A DNA stretch of 64,000 nt from Zopfochytrium polystomum (taxonomy: Eukaryota; Chytridiomycota; Chytridiomycetes; Chytridiales; Chytridiaceae), in assembly GCA_025765615.1 (NCBI GenBank), contig JAIVFJ010000047.1:295592-359591 (forward strand), given 5' to 3'. The position numbers and the translations under genes were made by a program. This document shows positions 61,019 to 64,000 of this stretch, piece after piece; the stretch's first letter is position 1; the number at the start of each line of letters is the position of its first letter. The notes under the pieces were generated by a model. That model was not told the origin of the DNA and did not search any database. It was given only the letters and a program-made list of their open reading frames with translations.

Positions 61019-64000
61019 TCACTTCTTCTGAGACATATTCATTAAGGAAGCACAACCAAGGAGACTCGTCTCCGTCCAGGAGTACGATAACAAGAAATAA
61101 ACAGTAGGCAGGAGCGGCGGAAAAAGTGCACGAAAGGCAAGAGGGATTGAATGAGAAGGCCAAGGGGAATAAGTGAGACAACGCAAACAATGTTAAACAG
61201 TTTGATTAGAAGAGGTTGTGTTCGGTGGCCAAACTCGTACTCGTCGTCGTCCAAGTCAAGACCAGCGTCAATTTTCTCCTTCAGCTTCTTGGCGTAAAGC
61301 TCTCTTCCCGCTCTCGACATCTTCTTCTTCTGCTTGACAGCTTCCTTGTTCCAAAAGCATCAACCATAACAGTTAATCGCTTCCTGCTCCTCCAGTTTGT
61401 CGCCACACGGTCCATCCCAACCGCTCTCGCCTTTCGTGGTGAGGTGGCCAGCATCCATGAGCCATTCTTCCTTGCAAATCTGCGAGACGAACTCGCTGTT
61501 GTGCGAAATAATGACAACACCTCCGCCGAACTCTTCGATAGCTTTGGCGAGTGCTCCGAGCGCCTCCGGTCGAGGTAGTTTGTGGGCTCGTCAAGAATGA
61601 GAATGTGGGGCTGGTTCCAGAGAGCGGCAGCCATGACAACCTTCACCTTCTGACCACCGGAAAGTGCAGACATGCGGTAGTGAGTGGCAAACTCAGCTTC
61701 CAGTCCGACATCTCCAAGGTGCTGCTCAACCATTGCTGAAGACAGGGTCCGCACATACATGCCAGCGGCCTGCGCACAGGCGAGTGTCAATGGCCTTCAC
61801 TTCCTTTTCCCAACCCATCTTCTGAAGGGTGCGGGTGTCCAGGTAGATGCCTTCAACGGATCGGGATTCTCCCTGGAAGATGACTTCGTATTCGAAGTCG
61901 TTCTTTGTAGTGCGGCGCAGGCCCGTCAGTTGGTTCACTTGCTTTTGGCAGTCACGAGCTTGCCGTCCGAAGCCTTCCAGGAAATCTGCTGTGCTGTGCC
62001 CTGCAGCTTCTTCTCCTCAGGGGTCAAAATCATGGAGACCTTCACAAGGGACTCCTTGTCGGATCCGTCCGCGTAACGCCAACGAATGTACTCGTTCGGC
62101 GTTTGTCCAGGTGGTTCTCGATGTGGTGGAACGCGTGCTGAGCAACATAAGCGACACGGGCATTGGGGTGCCGCCAGACATCGCCAGTTTGCGGGACAAC
62201 CTCTCCAGTAAGCACTTTGATCATCGTGGATTTGCCTGCACCGTTCTCACCAACGCAGCCGACACGGGACGCCATCGAAACTTGAATGGAAATGTCAAAT
62301 AGGGTAGGAGTGGTGTTTCCTGGGTACGTGAAGTCACAGTGCGACATCTTCATCAGCGCCTTCGAGCGAGACTTGATACCCTCAATTGGCCCCGGTTCAG
62401 GGAATTTGAACGTAAGCTTTGATTCCTTGAGGGAGAAGTACGCTTTGGCATCGGGGTTCTTTGCAATAAATGCATCAAGGTTACCCTTAAACGGGTTCAG
62501 CTTAAGGCGATCAATTTGCAAAATGTTGGTGCAGCACGAGTTCAGGAAGTTCCGGTCGTGGGACACCATAATGCAGGTGACGTTCTTGAGAGAGTTGATG
62601 TAGTTGATAACCCACTTCACATTGAGTACGTCAAGATGGTTGGTGGGTTCGTCCAGCAGAAGAATGTCGGCACGCTGAAGCATAGCACGTGCGAGGGCAA
62701 GCTTCATACGCCACCCACCCGAGAGAGTCGACACGGCATGGTTGGGCTTTGCTTTTCCAGTTTCGGTAAAACCGACAGTGGCAAGGACACTGAGAATGTC
62801 CTCCCTCTTGACACCGGCAAGACGAGGGTCGTTGAGGATGTAGTCCACGCAAGACAAGTGAGACAGCTCTCCAAGAATGTCTGCTTCGACGAAAACTGTC
62901 CGGACCTCTGAAGCGTCAGGGAAGCCTTCAACCGAGCCATTGGCGATCGACCTCATGAGAGTAGTCTTGCCTGAATCGTTACCACCAAGCAGACCGTATT
63001 TCGCACCGCGTTTCAGTCGCATGTGAGTGTTGTGGAGCAAGATCTTGGTGCCGTACGCAAGAGTGAAAGTGCAGTTGCAAAGCTCCTCGCCCTCGTCGTC
63101 GTCCTCTTCATTCTCGGCCGGAAGCGGCTTGACCATTGCTTCACACTCAGTGCGAAGAGACTCGATTGAATGCGTGGCTTTGTGGTCCACAACAAGTAAG
63201 AACTTCTCGACCTCCTTCCAGCTGTCTTCATCGAACTTCCTAAGAGTCATCAGTGAGCAGCAGAGCTGTCCAACGTGGCGGAACCAAACATCCATGTCGT
63301 GGCCGTCATGGACGGCAATTTTCTGCTTGATGGCCTCAATGACGAGGTCAAGGTCGACGTACTTCTGACGCGCCTTTTCCTTCTCGACCAGAACGTTCAG
63401 CTTCTCCATGGCGGCCTGGGTCTTCAAAGCGACACCACGAGCCTCGGGGTCGGCAATAACTTCGCAAGCCTTCGCAAGGGCAGGGAGCAAGAGCCCCATG
63501 AATGGAGCGGCGTCGATCGGGTCATTGACAAGCCGAGAAACGTTGTCGATAATAACTGCAGACTGGCGCATGGTCGCCGTCACGCCGGATTGCAGACCGC
63601 GTATCAAGAGTGGTGTTATCATCGCAAGAGCGGGTGACTCGACTGACTGAACAAACGTGACACCAGCCAGCTTGTGCATGATCTCCTTGGTTTCTTCAGG
63701 GTGTGTGATCGAACGCAAAATGGGGCCAGTCATGTGCTCCAGGTCGCGGTTACCAATAACATCGCAGGCTGCTGCGAGAGCTTGCTCGGCTGCCTTCGAA
63801 ACGGCAGGGTCCGTATCAATAATCGACTTCGAAATTTCCGGGACAATTCGGGAAGTGCTGCGCCAAGCTGTTCTGGGCCTAATTCTCCGAAAGAGGCAAT
63901 AGCAGTCAAGGATGCAACTCGTGTAGCGCCCTTCGACTCGAAACCGTCTTGTCCCTTGATCAGGGCGGGGAGAATGTCGCGAATAGCATTGGGAGTGATC
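61019..64000 (-). CDS. TEF3: translation elongation factor 3 (EF-3), 5' end outside the window; four frame breaks
   Basis: Fungal-type ABC-F ATPase that binds the ribosome and promotes E-site tRNA release. Only the part downstream of the N-terminal HEAT region is in the window. Seen in order: HEAT helices (ITPNAIRDILPALIKGQDGF), MTGPILRSITHPEETKEIMH and a helical bundle. Next is ABC1 with Walker A GGNDSGKTTL, signature LSGGWRMKLALA and Walker B ILLLDEPTNHLD. ABC2 has Walker A GENGAGKST, a chromodomain insert (FEYEVIFQGESRSVEG), signature LSGGQKVKVV and ILILDEPTNYLD. A basic tail (AVKQKKKMSRAGRELYAKKL) ends with KK-stop at 61019. Single-base shifts are needed near 63845, 62103, 61778 and 61566; three are one missing base, including an A run and a G run. 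The C-terminal splice pattern is approximate. An essential gene with only such lesions suggests assembly indels. Confidence 0.93.

Overview
The window is nuclear DNA from a GC-rich fungus, most likely an early-diverging zoosporic (chytrid-type) lineage. The evidence is many short GT-AG introns (about 50-150 bp), translation elongation factor 3 (EF-3, a fungal-type factor), a CBM21-GH15 glucoamylase of the Rhizopus/Mucoromycota architecture, fungal-type RFC5/ARG8/SSADH/FAH genes, and abundant (CT)n, (CA)n, (TCTG)n and poly-A microsatellites. No rRNA, tRNA, CRISPR or bacterial operon structure was recognised. The lineage is inferred, not proven.

Layout. 0.5-5.1 kb: two tandem glutathione S-transferase paralogues and a nitronate monooxygenase (+). 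5.6-7.9 kb: secreted glucoamylase (-). 10-13.2 kb: an F-box/LRR-like gene (-), then a patch of duplicated debris: an orphan copy of the glucoamylase promoter and exon 1, a dispersed-repeat fragment, a (GA)n tract and an F-box 5' fragment. 13.2-16.4 kb: mitochondrial ribosomal protein uL6m and fumarylacetoacetase (+). 16.4-21.6 kb: gene-poor, partly AT-rich, with a duplicated hypothetical coding segment. 21.6-27.2 kb: PAP2 lipid phosphatase (-), PPR-like protein (-), and a divergent TRMO-type tRNA methyltransferase (+). 27.5-31 kb: membrane/coiled-coil protein (+). 31.7-33.9 kb: replication factor C subunit 5 and a small hypothetical gene (-). 36.4-38.6 kb: LRR protein (-). 38.7-39.9 kb: cytochrome P450 pseudogene (-). 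41.3-46.6 kb: large PH/RhoGAP protein (+). 47-49 kb: small hypothetical gene and a dispersed repeat. 49.5-54.0 kb: acetylornithine aminotransferase and succinate-semialdehyde dehydrogenase (+). 54-56 kb: inverted copy of the dispersed repeat and two hairpins. 56.1-60.3 kb: a hypothetical gene (-) divergent from a secreted M35-type metallopeptidase with a lysine-rich tail (+). 61.0-64.0 kb: EF-3 (-), running off the right edge.

Genes are monocistronic and mostly housekeeping or secretory. No operon-like pathway is present. Two mitochondrial amino-acid/GABA enzymes (ARG8, SSADH) are adjacent, and FAH follows a mitoribosomal protein.

Several conserved genes (nitronate monooxygenase, PAP2, the coiled-coil protein, and EF-3 four times) are broken by single-base shifts although codons on both sides are well conserved. 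The simplest reading is residual indel error in the assembly, so pseudogene, recoding and start-site conclusions should be read with that in mind. The most interesting biology is the glucoamylase whose predicted catalytic-base motif reads YYGD instead of YPED, its orphan exon-1 duplicate, a three-copy dispersed repeat, and the metallopeptidase with a histone-H1-like tail. I found no convincing undescribed multi-gene system.
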